From Luscinia megarhynchos (Eukaryota > Chordata > Aves > Passeriformes > Turdidae): a stretch of DNA of 64,000 nucleotides. Each line of letters begins with the position of its first letter. Position 1 is the stretch's first letter. The position numbers were made by a program, and so were the translations under genes. Below are positions 1 to 12,500 of this stretch, piece after piece. The DNA lies in assembly GCA_034336665.1 (NCBI GenBank), contig CM067564.1:42484975-42548974 (forward strand), given 5' to 3'. The notes below the pieces were generated by a model, which saw nothing but the letters and a program-made list of their open reading frames with translations, was not told where the DNA came from and did no database searches.

Positions 1-53
1 AGCCCTTCCCATCGCCGCCCCTGGAGGAGGAGGAAGAGAGAGAGGAGGAGGAG

Positions 54-87
<34 letters not shown>

Positions 88-90
88 AGA

Positions 91-130
<40 letters not shown>

Positions 131-299
131 GGAGGAAGAGCCCGAGCTGGACTCGGACTTGAACGATCTGGAGTTTGAAAACTCAGCAGAGGACTCGGAG
201 CGGAATTACACGGGCCTTTCCTTCCAACAAATGATCCTGGGGAAATTCCTGGACCTGCTGGTGGAGCTCCTGGATTTCCTGAAGGGGAAGAAAACCTGA
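1..299 (+). CDS. Acrosin-like gene, last exon (partial, cut by left edge)
   Basis: This is the 3' end of an acrosin-like gene whose protease exons lie outside the window. The frame that stops at 297-299 encodes a short Pro-rich stretch, a long nearly pure Glu tract, a mixed acidic linker (PELDSDLNDLEFENSAED) and a terminal hydrophobic helix (FLDLLVELLDFLKGKKT). The terminal helix has the same design as the C-termini of the three acrosin-like units at 15.9-27.6 kb (for example LLRFFGTLQEFLAFLKDKI). The 3' flank at 590-1170 also matches the 3' flank of the unit at 15.9 kb. The assignment is therefore by homology inside the window; the status of its catalytic residues cannot be seen. It lies on the opposite strand to the other copies. 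Confidence 0.75.
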
Positions 300-589
300 T
301 GAGAGGGAGGAGCTGGCACGGTTCTGGCAACCCTTCCCAGCTGGGGCCATGACTGGGGGGCCAGAGGCAGCCCCGGGGCCCAGGGCTGTGTGCCCTGCCC
401 AGCTGACCCCTGCGCCCGCCCCGACGGTGAACCCACTTTGTGCTTGAATTAGAATTGTTCCTGTAGCCAGCTGCTGTGCAGTTCAGTCTGCTGCGAAAAG
501 CAAGGATGGGATAACTTGGGAAAAACAAGGATGGGATAATTTGGGGAAAATGGCTGGTTTTGAGGGGAGGATGGGCCTGGCAGGTGGGG

Positions 590-1170
590 AGAGGGAAACA
601 GCCATGAGATGAATCAAAACATTTTCTGCAGCAATATTAATAAGGAATTAATTAGGCATTATTAAGGCAAAGTAGTGATTTAAATGGAAAACCTGTAACA
701 CCCACTTTTATCCCCGCTGGAAATAATGCCCTTGTCCATGGAAGTGAGAGTGCCTCGCCCCTGGCAAGGACATTGGGTCCTGGACATGCCCCACTCCCAA
801 AAAATGATTCCTGTGGCCAAAATCAGGACACCCATCATGCACATTTTCAGCCCAATTCAGGGAAAAACAAGGATGGGACAATTTGGGAAGAATGGGTGGG
901 GCTGGGCTTGGTTTGGGGGAGAGATGAGGAGGAGCCAGGGAGGGGAGGGGAGATGGAGAGAGGGAGAAACTTCTCCAGCCCAGGTTCCTCCAGAACAGCC
1001 AATTCCTTGGATTGGAGTCCCAGTCCTGGAAAAGTCACTGGGAGGGACAGGAGTGGGAACAGCTGGAGCTGGGAGTCCCGTGGAGCTGCTGCAGGTGCCA
1101 CCTGAGCTGCTGCTGCCACCCAGGGCTGTCCCCTGTGTCACCAGCTCCTGCCTCTGAGCTGCCCCACGCC
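590..1170. repeat. Left arm of inverted repeat (3' flank of acrosin-like unit)
   Basis: Read on the + strand, this segment is nearly identical to the reverse complement of 14938-15520. By eye they differ only by scattered substitutions and small indels. Its inner part, about 150 bp, recurs at 19490-19640 and 24050-24200 downstream of the other acrosin-like copies. It belongs to the duplicated acrosin-like unit and is noncoding; the matching open frames in both arms simply reflect the duplication. Confidence 0.85.
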
Positions 1171-1364
1171 ACTCCTGCTGTAGGAGCAGGGCCCAGGCTC
1201 TGCTCCGGGGGCCCAGAGGAACAGGCAGGGGCTGATCCCAGGAATCAGGAGATCCCAGAAATGTCAGAATTCTGTGCCCAGCGCTGAGCAGAGACCAGAG
1301 CAGGGTGGAGTCTCCTCCCTGGGGATATTCCAGAGCTGCCCAGAGGCAATCCTGTGCTCTGGGA

Positions 1365-1880
1365 TGCTGTTATAAATACATATTATGGTGTTGGCTCTTC
1401 ACAAATACCAGGTTGAATACTCTGAGTGGTGCTGAAATGGTTTTTAAGATATAATCTTCTTTAGGAGTAACATAAGCTGATAAAGTGTCTTTGCAATAAG
1501 TGAACTGCCTTGGTTGGATAAGACCCATCAAAGACTCTTGCTGCTGATACACCAGCTACCAGCACTGATCATCTCTAGAAACTGAAGAACACAGCCCAAA
1601 TTAGGACTGATAATAAAAATAAATTAAAACCACAGCCATAAATAAATAAAATAAATTAAAACACATGCTCTAAAAAGGCAGGCTCAAGGAGTGGCCATGC
1701 AAGACAGTTCCTGGAATATGGAAACAGTTTATAGAAAAGCTTGAATAAGCATGGCAGGTCTACGAATATACAACGGGCTGATGAATTTAAGGGGTGTCTC
1801 CAAAACAGCAGGGGTGCTCCTGGCTGAATGCCAAGCTCCCAGCCTTATAACCTTTTGCTTTACTGTTTATCTTTTATTGT
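1365..1880. mobile_element. LTR-like interspersed repeat (tentative)
   Basis: This A/T-richer block interrupts GC-rich flanks. It contains TATAAATA-like and several AATAAA-like strings and a run of short A-rich tandem units near 1610-1660. It has no coding content. The layout resembles an avian retroviral LTR, but I could not define terminal TG...CA ends or a target-site duplication, so the class is a guess. Confidence 0.35.
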
Positions 1881-1929
1881 CTTTTGTTAAACTTTTTTAA
1901 TTTTACCGGGAAAGCGAACGTGGTTTTTA

Positions 1930-3365
1930 AGGCATGCAGTTCCCTGCAATGCCCATTCCCTGGAATGCCCAGTCCCTGGAATATCCATTCCCTGGAATGC
2001 CCATCCCTGGAATGCCCAGTCCCTGGAATGCCCAGTCCCTGCAATGCCCATCCCTGGAATGCCCATCCCTGGAATGCCCATCCCTGGAATGCCCATTCCC
2101 TGCAATGCCCATTCCCTGCAATGCCCAGTCCCTGCAATGCCCATCCCTGGAATGCCCAATCCCTGGAATGTCCATTCCCTGGGATGCCCAGTCCCTGGAA
2201 TGCCCATTCCCTGCAATGCCCAGTCCCTGAATATCCATTCCCTGGAATGCCCATCCCTGGAATGCCCAGTCCCTGGAATGCCCATCCCTGGAATGCCCAT
2301 CCCTGGAATGCCCATTCCCTGCAATGCCCATCCCTGGAATGCCCAATCCCTGGAATGTCCATTCCCTGGGATGCCCAATCCCTGGAATGCCCATCCCTGG
2401 AATTCCCAGTCCCTGCAATGCCCAGTCCCTGCAATGCCCAGTCCCTGCAATGCCCAGTCCCTGCAATGCCCATCCCTGGAATGCCCATCCCCTGCAATGC
2501 CCAGTCCCTGCAATGCCCAGTCCCTGCAATGCCCAGTCCCTGCAATGCCCATCCCTGGAATGCCCATCCCCTGCAATGCCCAGTCCCTGCAATGCCCAGT
2601 CCCTGCAATGCCCAGTCCCTGCAATGCCCAGTCCCTGCAATGCCCATCCCTGGAATGCCCATCCGGAATGCCCATCCCTGGAATGCCCATTCCCTGCAAT
2701 GCCCATCCCTGGAATGCCCAATCCCTGGAATGCCCATTCCCTGCAATGCCCAGTCCCTGAAATGCCCATTCCCTGAAATGCCCATTCCCTGGAATGCCCA
2801 GTCCCGGGAATGCCCAATCCCTGGAATATCCATTCCCTGGAATGCCCAGTCCCTGCAATGCCCATCCCTGGAATGCATTCCCTGGAATGCCCATTCCCTG
2901 CAATGCCCAGTACCTGGAATGCATTCCCTGGAATGCCAAGGCCCTGGAATGCCCATTCCCTGCAATGCCCAGTACCTGGAATGCATTCCCTGGAATGCCC
3001 AGTCCCTGGAATGCCCATTCCCTGGAATGCCCATTCCCTGGAATGCATTCCCTGGAATGCCCATTCCCTGCAATGCCCAGTACCTGGAATGCATTCCCTG
3101 GAATGCCAAGGCCCTGGAATGCCCATTCCCTGCAATGCCCAGTACCTGGAATGCATTCCCTGGAATGCCCAGTCCCTGGAATGCCCATTCCCTGGAATGC
3201 CCATCCCTGGAATGCCCATTCCCTGGAATGCCCATCCCTGGAATGCCCATCCCTGGAATGCCCATCCCTGGAATGCCCATCCCTGGAATGCCCATCCCTG
3301 GAATTCCCAGTCCCTGGAATGCATTCCCTGGAATGCCCATTTCCTGGAATGCCCATTCCCAGCTG
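1930..3365. repeat. 13-16 bp minisatellite upstream of ARSA
   Basis: About 1.4 kb of units such as CCCTGGAATGCCCATT with GGAA/GCAA and CAGT/CATT/CATCC variants. Because the unit length is not fixed, all six frames stay open for long stretches and give spurious 200-640 codon frames. The array ends about 25 bp before the ARSA promoter motifs. Confidence 0.95.
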
Positions 3366-3390
3366 TCCCATCCCGGCACGGCCACTCAGA

Positions 3391-3536
3391 ACTACAACTC
3401 CCAGCATGCCCCGCGCCCACGCGGCCGCCATTTGCAATCACGTGATCGGCACGGCTACTGCCGGCGCCGCCCCGGGACAGCACCGGGGACATCGGGGACA
3501 GCGCCGGGACAAACCGCGACGCACCGGGACAGCGCC
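3391..3536 (+). promoter_or_regulatory. ARSA promoter and 5' UTR: ZNF143-, YY1- and CLEAR-like motifs
   Basis: ACTACAACTCCCAGCATGC at 3391-3409 matches the ZNF143/THAP11 (SBS) motif. GCGGCCGCCATTTG at 3421-3434 resembles a YY1 site. TCACGTGA at 3438-3445 is a palindromic E-box that fits the core of the CLEAR element bound by TFEB/TFE3 at lysosomal genes. A GC-rich TATA-less stretch leads to the start codon at 3537. The motifs are read directly; factor binding is inferred from known motif preferences and from ARSA being a lysosomal enzyme. Confidence 0.7.
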
Positions 3537-6500
3537 ATGGGGCCGCAGGGCCGGCACCACCCTTGGGTGCTGCTGCTGCTGCTGCTGCCGCCCGTGCGAG
3601 CCGCCGCCGCCGCTCGCCCCAACTTCGTGCTGGTGCTGGCGGATGATTTGGGCTACGGGGACCTGGGCAGCTACGGGCATCCCTCCTCCGCCACCCCGAA
3701 CCTGGACCGGCTGGCGGCCCGCGGGCTGCGCTTCACCGACTTCTACAGCAGCGCCGCCGTCTGCAGCCCCTCCCGGTACGGGACAGCGGGAGGAACGGGG
3801 GGATGGGGCTATTAAACCCGGGAGGAACGGGGGGATGGGGCTATTAAACCCGGGAGAAACGGGGCGATGGGGCTGGGGTGTCCCAGGGATAAACGGGCGG
3901 GGATGGGGCTATTAAACCCGGGAGGAACGGGGGATGGGGCTATTAAACCCGGGAGAAACGGGGGGATGGGGCTATTAAACCCGGGAGAAACGGGCGGGGA
4001 TGGGGCTGGGGTGTCCCGGGATAAACGGGCGGGGATGGGGCTATTAAACCCGGGAGAAACGGGCGGGGATCCGGGATAAACGGGCGGGGATTAAGCTGGG
4101 GTGTCCCCGGGATAAACGGGCAGGGATGGAGCTGTGGGATTCAGGGTAAATGGGGCGGAGATGGGGCTATTAAAACCCGGGATAAACGGGGGGATGGGGA
4201 TATTAAACCCGGGGATAAACGGGCGGGATGGGGCTATTAAACCCCGGGATAAACGGGCGGGATGGGGCTATTAAACCCGGGAGAAACGGGGGATGGGGTT
4301 ATTAAACCCGGGAGAAACGGGGGATGGGGCTATTAAACCCGGGATAAACGGGGGGATGGGGCTATTAAACCCGGGATAAACGGGGGGATGGGGCTATTAA
4401 ACCCGGGAGAAAACGGGGGGGATGGGGCTATTAAAAGTCCCGGGATAAAAGGGCAGGGGATGGGGCTATTAAACCCGGGATAAACGGGGGGATGGGGTTA
4501 TTAAATCCCGGGATAAACGGGCGGGGATGGGGCTATTAAACCCGGGAGAAATGGGCGGGATCCGGGATAAACGGGCAGGGATGGAGCTGTGGGGATTCGG
4601 GGTAAATGGGCGGGATGGGGCTATTAAACCCGGGATAAACGGGCGGGGATGGGGCTATTAAACCCGGGATAAACGGGGGGATGGGGTTATTAAATCCGGG
4701 AGAAACGGGGGGGATCCGGGATAAAAGGGCGGGATGGGGATTGGGTGTCCCGGGATAAATGGGCGGGGATTGGGCTATTAAACCCGGGATAAATGGGCGG
4801 TGACAAACCCCCCGTGTCCCGGGAAGGACAGAGGACACCCCCGTGTCCGGGGAAGGACAGAGGGACAAACCCCGTGTCCGGGGAAGGACAGAGGGACACC
4901 CCCGTGTCCCGGGAAGGACAGAGGGACAAACCCCGTGTCCGGGGAAGGACAGAGGGACAAACCCCCGTGTCCGGGGAAGGACAGAGGGACAAACCCCGTG
5001 TCCGGGGAAGGACAGGGGACAACCCCCGTGTCCGGGGAAGGACAGAGGGACACCCCCGTGTCCGGGGAAGGACAGGGGACACCCCCGAGTCCTGTCCCTG
5101 AGCCGCGCCGTGTCCCCAGCGCTGCCCTGCTGACCGGCCGGCTCCAGGTGCGCTCCGGGATCTACCCCGGCGTGTTCGACCCGGGCTCGCGGGGCGGGCT
5201 CCCGCTGGCCGAGGTCACCGTGGCCGAGCTGCTGAAGGCTCGGGGCTACGCCACGGCCATGGTGGGCAAGTGGCACCTGGGCTACGGCGAGAACGGCTCC
5301 TTCCTGCCCGTGCACCAGGGCTTCGATCACTTCCTGGGCGTGCCCTATTCCCATGACCAGGTGAGAGCGTCCAGGTGTGCTGGCTTTGCGCGGCCCCAAA
5401 GCGCTTTTAGGGTTCTGGGCTCCTGGGAGTGGCTTCTGTGGGGGTTCTTTCTGGTCCTCCACGTGCTCTGGGCACTAATTCCGTTGGGTAATTCTCTAAG
5501 AAAGCAAAGCAGCTAGTAGTTGAAAAGGTTATTTATTACAAAGCACATCAGTCTCAACAGGCAATAACAAAAGCAATGGCAAAGCAGCAGCAATAAGCAA
5601 ATGGCTAGAAGCAAATGGCACAAGCCAACAGCTAAAAGCAACAACTCTCCCAATCCATAGTCTTATATAAGATTTTTCCAACAAGCTAAGGTGCAAACTC
5701 CACCACTCCTTAACCTATTAGAATTCCAGTTTCTTAGCACACCAGGTTACCTATAACACTACACATACAATCTGTCGTGTTCTATCTAAGAAATGTCAGC
5801 AATATTCTCACTATAACTCTATTATGTCTAATTCCTACAACTGTGGGCCTGGAGCCTCTACTGAAGATATCAGTGTGTTTGCAACCTTCACTAGAACACT
5901 CACTGCTACTGTGGCATTTGGGACCTTTCACTCACTAAAAACATCAGAACTCATTCTAAGATTTATTCAATCCCTGCACTCTGATTTCTCCCTGAAGAAT
6001 TCAGAGATCCCTGACTCACTGACTCCAACACACTGAGACACTTCACCCCTTTTCCTTTCCTCTTCCTTTCCTTTTCCCTTCCCTTCCCTTCCCTTCCCTT
6101 CCCTTCCCTTCCCTTCCTTCCCTTCCTTCCCTTCCCTTCCCTTCCCTTCCCTTCCCTTCCCTTCCTTCCCTTCCCTCCCCTTCCGCACAGCTGGAATCCC
6201 AAAAAATTCTTGTTTTCCCAGGGTCCCTGCCAGAACCTGACCTGTTTCCCACCCGACACCAAATGTTTTGGGACGTGTGACCAGGGCGTGGTGCCGGTGC
6301 CGCTGCTCTGGAACCAGAGCATCATCCAGCAGCCCGTCTCCTTCCCCGACCTCGTGCCCCTCTACAACAAATTCTCCCGGGATTTCATCGCCGACTGCGC
6401 CCGCACGGGCCGCCCCTTCCTGCTCTACTACGCTTCCCACGTGGGGCTGGGGGGTTTTTGGGGCTCTTAGGCCGGGGAGGGGAAGGTGGGAAAAGAGGAG

Positions 6501-9500
6501 GAGGAGGGAGGAGAAAAGGAAGGGAAAAAAGGGAAGAGGAAAAAGGAAAAGGAAAAGGAAAAAGGGAAAGGAAAGGAAAAGGGAAAGGAAAGGAAAAGGG
6601 AAAAGAAGGGAGAGGAGAAAAGGGAAAGGAAAGGAAAGGAAAGGAAAGGAAAGGAAAGGAAAGGAAAGGAAAGGAAAGGAAAGGAAAGGAAAGGAAAGGA
6701 AAGGAAAGGAAAGGAAAGGAAAGGAAAGGAAAGGAAAGGAAAGGAAAGGAAAGGAAAGGAAAGGAAAGGAAAAAAGAAAGGGAAATGAAGGAGAGAAAAG
6801 GGAAAGGAAAAGAAAAGGGAAAAAGGAAGGAAAAGAAAAAGAGAAGGGAAAAGGGAAGGGGAAAGGAAAGGGAAAAGAAAGGAATGGGGAAGGGGAAAAG
6901 AATGGGCAAGGGAAAAGGGAAGGGAAGTGAAAAGGGAGAAGGGAATGGAGAAGGGAAGGGAATTTGGAAGGGAAAAGGGAAAGGAAAAGGGCTTGAGTCC
7001 CCTGGGGAGAACCCCTGTGCTCAGGGAACCTGTTCAGGGAACCTCCTGCCACCCCATAATCTGCTCCTGGCTGACCTGGGGTAGCTATTCCCACAGCAAA
7101 CAGAAAAATCCCTAGAAATTTGCTCTAAGAAATGCAAAAATCCCCTAAAAATCATACAAAAAATGGCCTAAAAAGTCCTAAAATCTGTACTAACAAAAAA
7201 AAATTGCCACAAAATCCAGTGAGATTCGAGGAATTTCTGAGGAAAAAAAATGGGAAAAAAATCTGAAAAATAGGATTTTAAATGGCCAAAAGACCCCAAA
7301 AAATCGCACTAAAAATGGACGATAAAGTCCTAAAATCTTCATTGAAACACCCAAAGTCTGCCATAATTCCCAGGATTTCTGGGGAAAATATCAGAAAAAA
7401 TGCAGGAAAAATTCATCCTAAAAAACCAGAAAAATTCCTAAAAATTTGCACTAAGTAATGAAAAAATCCCATAAAAATCATACAAAAAATGGCCCAAAAA
7501 GTCCTAAAATCTGTGCTAACAAAAACAGAAATTGTCACAAAATCCAGTGAGATTTGATGGATTTCTGATAAAAAAATAGGAAAAAAATCTGAAAAATGGG
7601 ATTTTAAATGGCCAAAAGACCCCAAAAAAATCACACTAAAAATGGAGGATAAAGACCTAAAATCTTCATTGAAACACCCAAAATCTGCCATAATTCCCAG
7701 GATTTCTGGGGAAAACATCAAAAAAAATGCTGGAAAAATACTGCCTAAAAAAACCAGAAAAATCCCTGAAAATTCGCACTAAGTAATGAAAAAATCCCTT
7801 AAAAATCATACAAAAATGGCAAAAAAAGTCCTAAAATCTCCACTAAAAAACCCAAAAATGGCCTCAAAATGCAGTGAGATTTGAGGGTTTTTAAGGGGAA
7901 AAAAATAGGAAAAAAGTCTGAAAAATGGGATTTTAAATGTCAAAAAAACCCCAAAAATCCCGTTTAGATCCCGGGGTGTGCAGTGAGCTGGTGGCAGGTC
8001 CTGGCAGGTGCTGGCAGGTGCTGATGTTGCCCTGTGCCCCCAGCACACGCACTACCCGCAGTTTGCCAGCCGGGCGTTCGCGGGGCGCGCGCGCCGGGGA
8101 CCCTTCGGGGACGCGCTGGCCGAGTTCGACGGCGCCGTGGGACACGTGCTGCAGGCGCTGCGGGACGGCGGGCTGGAGAACAGCACCCTGGTGTTTGTCA
8201 CCTCGGACAACGGGTGAGCGGCTGGGGGGGACGGGTGTGACACTGGGGCAGTGACAGTGAGCAGTGACAGGTGGCACACAGGGACAGTGACAGGGGTCAC
8301 ACTGGGGGGCAGTGACAGGGGTCACACTGGGGCAGTGACAGGTGTCACACTGGGGCAGTGACAGGTGGCACACAGGGACAGTGACAGGGGTCACACTGGG
8401 GCAGTGACAGGTGTCACACTGGGGCAGTGACAGGTGGCACACTGAGGGCACTGACAGTGAGCAGTGACAGGGGGTCACACTGGGGCAGTGACAGTGAGCA
8501 GTGACAGGTGTCACACTGAGGGCAGTGACAGGTGTCACACTGGGGGGCAGTGACAGGGGTCACACTGGGGCACTGACAGTGAGCAGTGACAGGTGGCACA
8601 CAGGGACAGTGACAGGGGTCACACTGGGGGGCAGTGATAGGGGTCACACTGGGGGCAGTGACAGGTGGCACACAGGGACAGTGACAGGGGTCACACTGGG
8701 GCAGTGACAGGTGTCACACTGGGGGCAGTGACAGGTGGCACACTGAGGGCACTGACAGTGAGCAGTGACAGGGGTCACACTGGGGCAGTGACAAGTGGCA
8801 CACTGGGGCAGTGACAAGTGTCACACTGGGGCAGTGACAGGGGTCACACAGGGACAGTGACAGTGAGCAGTGACAGGGGTCACACTGGGGCAGTGACAGG
8901 TGGCACACTGGGGCAGTGACAGGTGGCACACAGGGGCAGTGATAGGTGTCACACTGGGGGCAGTGACAGGTGGCACACTGGGGCAGTGACAAGTGGCACA
9001 CTGGGGCAGTGACAAGTGTCACACTGGGGCAGTGACAGGGGTCACACAGGGACAGTGACAGTGAGCAGTGACAGGTGTCACACTGGGGCAGTGACAGGTG
9101 GCACACAGGGGCAGTGACAGGTGTCACACTGGGGGCAGTGACAGGTGGCACACAGGGGCAGTGACAGGTGTCACACTGGGGCAGTGATAAGTGTTACACT
9201 GGGGCAGTGTCAAGTGCCACCCTGTGGGGCAGTGACAGGGGTCACACTGGTGCAGTGACAGTGAGCAGTGATAATGTCACCTCAGGGGCAGTGACAGGTG
9301 TCACGCTGGGGGTTTGGGTTGGGATTGTGACACCCCCAATTGTCCCCCAGGGTTTAGATCAGGACTGTGACACCCCCAAGTGTCCCCGGTTCCCTCAGTG
9401 TGGGTGACAATCCCCAAGTGTCCCCCAGGTTTTGTGCCACCACTGTGACACCCCCAAGTGTCCCCGGTTCCCTCAGTGTGGGTGACACCGGTGTCCCCTG

Positions 9501-12500
9501 CCCTGCTCAGGGTGTCACCTCCCGCCTGCCCCTCGGGGTGTCACCGTCACGCTGTCACCGGGCCGCCTGTCGCTGCCCCGGCGCGGCGCGTCCCGGCCGT
9601 GGTGGCAGCTGCCGCTCGTCCCGTGTCCCCAGCCCGTCCACGCTGCGCATGGCGCGCGGTGGCAGCGCCGGCCACCTCCGGTGTGGCAAGGGCACGACCT
9701 ACGAGGGCGGCATGCGGGAGCCGGCGCTGGCGTACTGGCCGGGCAGGATCGCGCCGGGTGAGTGTCCCCGCGTCACCTGTCACCTGTCACTGTGTCGCCG
9801 TGTCACTGTGTCGCCGTGTCACTGTGTCACCATGTTACTGTGTCACTGTGTCACCGTGTCACCGTGTCCCCTGTGTCACCTGTCACTGTGTCCCCGTGTC
9901 ACTGTGTCACCGTGTCACTGTGTCACTGTGTCACCATGTTACTGTGTCCCTGTGTCACTGTGTCCCCATGTCACCGTGTCCCTGTGTCCCCGTGTCACAG
10001 TGTCACCGTGCCCCCATGTCACCGTGTCCCCGTGTCACTGTGTCACTGTGTCCTCGTGTCACTGTGTCATTGTGTCACCGTGTCCTCATGTCCCCGTGTC
10101 ACCGTGTCCCCGTGTCACTGTGTCACTGTGTCACCGTGTCACTGTGTCACTGTGTCACCATGTTACTGTGTCACTGTGTCACCGCGTCACTGTGTCCATG
10201 TGTCACCGTGTCTGTGTGTCACTGTGTCCATGTGTCACCGTGTCTGTGTGTCAGTGTCCCTGTGTCACTGTGTCACCATGTCCCTGTGTCCCTGTGTCAC
10301 CGTGTCCCCGTGTCCCTGTGTCACTGTGTCCCCATGTCACCGTGTCACTGTGTCACCGTGTCACTGTGTCACCGCGTCACCATGTCACTGTGTCACCGTG
10401 TCCTCGTGTCACTGTGTCACCGTGTCACCGTGTCCTCGTGTCACTGTGTCACCGTGTCACCGTGTCGCTTTGTCACCGCGTCACCGCATCACCATGTCCC
10501 CGTGTCCCTGTGTCACTGTGTCATTGTGTCACCGCGTCACTGTGTCACTGTGTCACCATGTCACCGTGTCCCTGTGTCACCATGTCCCTGTGTCACCGTG
10601 TCACTGTGTCCCCGTGTCACCGTGTCACCGTGTCCCCATGTCACCGTGTCACCTTGTCACCGTGTCCCTGTGTCACCGTGTCCCTGTGTCCCCGTGTCAC
10701 CGTGTCACCGTGTCCCCGTGTCACCGTGTCACCTTGTCACCGTGTCCCTGTGTCACCGTGTCCCTGTGTCCCCGTGTCCCCGTGTCACCGTGTCCCCATG
10801 TCACCGTGTCACCTTGTCACCTTGTCACCGTGTCACCGTGTCACCGTGTCCCTGTGTCACCGTGTCCCTGTGTCACCGTGTCACTGTGTCACTGTGTCAC
10901 CTTGTCACAGTGTCACCGTGCCACCGTGTCCCCGTGTCACTGTGTCCCCGTGTCACCGTGTCCCCGTGTCCCCGTGTCACTGTGTCACCGTGTCACTGTG
11001 TCACCATGTTACTGTGTCACCGTGTCACCGTGTCACCGTGTCACCGTGTCCCTGTGTCACCATGTCACTGTGTCACCGCGTCACTGTGTCACTGTGTCCC
11101 CGTGTCACCGTGTCCCCGTGTCACTGTGTCCCTCTGTCACTGTGTCACTGTGTCACCGTGTCCCCGTGTCACCGTGTCACTGTGTCACCGCGTCACTGTG
11201 TCACCATGTTACTGTGTCACTGTGTCACTGTGTCACCGTGTTACTGTGTCACTGTGTCACCATGTCACTGTGTCCCTGTGTCACTGTGTCACTGTGTCAC
11301 CGCGTCACTGTGTCACCATGTTACTGTGTCACTGTGTCACCGTGTCCTCATGTCACTTATTCCCCGTGTCACTTTGTCACCGTGTCACCATATCACTGTG
11401 TCCCTGTGTCACTGTGTCCCCATGTCACCGTGTCACCGTGTCACCGTGTCACCATCCCCTCAGCCAGCCCTGGGCAGGGGACAACGCGAGAGACGCGGGG
11501 TTGGGTCAGCAGGACAAAATGTGTCACCTGCGAGCAGTGACAATGAGCAGTGACAAGTGTCACCTTGGGGGGAGGGACAAGTGTCACCCATGAGCAGTGA
11601 CAAGTGTCACTCATGGGCAGTGACAATGAGCAGTGACAAGTGTCACTCCGTGAGCAATGACAAGTGTCATACATGAGCAGTGACAAGTGTCACTCGGGGC
11701 AGTGACAATGAGCAGTGACAAGTGTCATGCCATGAGCAGTGACAATGAGCAGTGACAAGTGTCACTCGAGGCAGTGATAAGTGTCACTCAGCAGTGACAA
11801 ATGTCACCCATGAGCAATGACAAATGTCACTCAGGGGCAGTGACAAGTGTCACTCATGGGCAGTGACAAGTGTCACCTGCGAGCAGTGACAATGAGCAGT
11901 GACAAGTGTCACTCAGGGGGGCAGTGACAAGTGTCACCCATGAGCAGTGACAATGAGCAGTGACAAACGTCACTCGGGGCAGTGACAAGTGCCACCCATG
12001 AGCAGTGACAATGAGCAGTGACAAACGTCACTCGGGGCAGTGACAAACGTCACTCGGGGCAGTGACAAGTGCCACCCATGAGCAATGACAAACGTCACTC
12101 GTGGCAGTGACAAACGTCACTTGGGGCAGTGACAATGAGCAGTGACAAGTGTCACTCGGGGCAGTGACAATGAGCAGTGACAAGTGTCACTCGGGGCAGT
12201 GACAAGTGCCACCCCGATGCGCCATACCCACCGCCCTGCCCTGAGCCGCGTGCCGTGCCCCCCCTCTGCCCCCACCGCGGGGTGGCACGGGGGTGGCAGT
12301 GCCCTTGTCCCCTTGTCCCCGCGCCAGGGGTGACCCACGAGCTGGCCAGCGCCCTGGACGTGCTGCCCACGCTGAGCGCGCTGGCCGGAGCTGCGCTGCC
12401 CGAGGTGCCGCTGGACGGCTTCGACCTGAGCCCGCTGCTCCTGGGCTCGGGCCCGGTGAGTCCTGCTGGTCCTGCACCCGCGATTTTGGCCACCGGGTGC

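Noticed and set aside
726..1157. 143-codon frame conserved in two places (also 14950-15381, minus)
   Set aside because: Conservation is explained by the inverted duplication of noncoding 3' flank; other copies of the flank break the frame and there are no domain features.
1874..3815. Several 370-640 codon open frames on both strands
   Set aside because: They are translations of the GGAATGCCCA minisatellite; both strands and several frames are open at once and the peptide is a short repeat. Only the last part overlaps real ARSA exon 1 by chance.
4793..9151. Interspaced short direct repeats that look like CRISPR arrays
   Set aside because: Units are contiguous or irregular with repetitive, not unique, spacers, and they lie in vertebrate introns without cas genes.
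9367..11593. Three 590-730 codon frames rich in Ser/Val/Cys/Pro
   Set aside because: A nine-base repeat (TGTCACCG-type) in ARSA intron 5 keeps all forward frames open; there is no domain and no splice logic.
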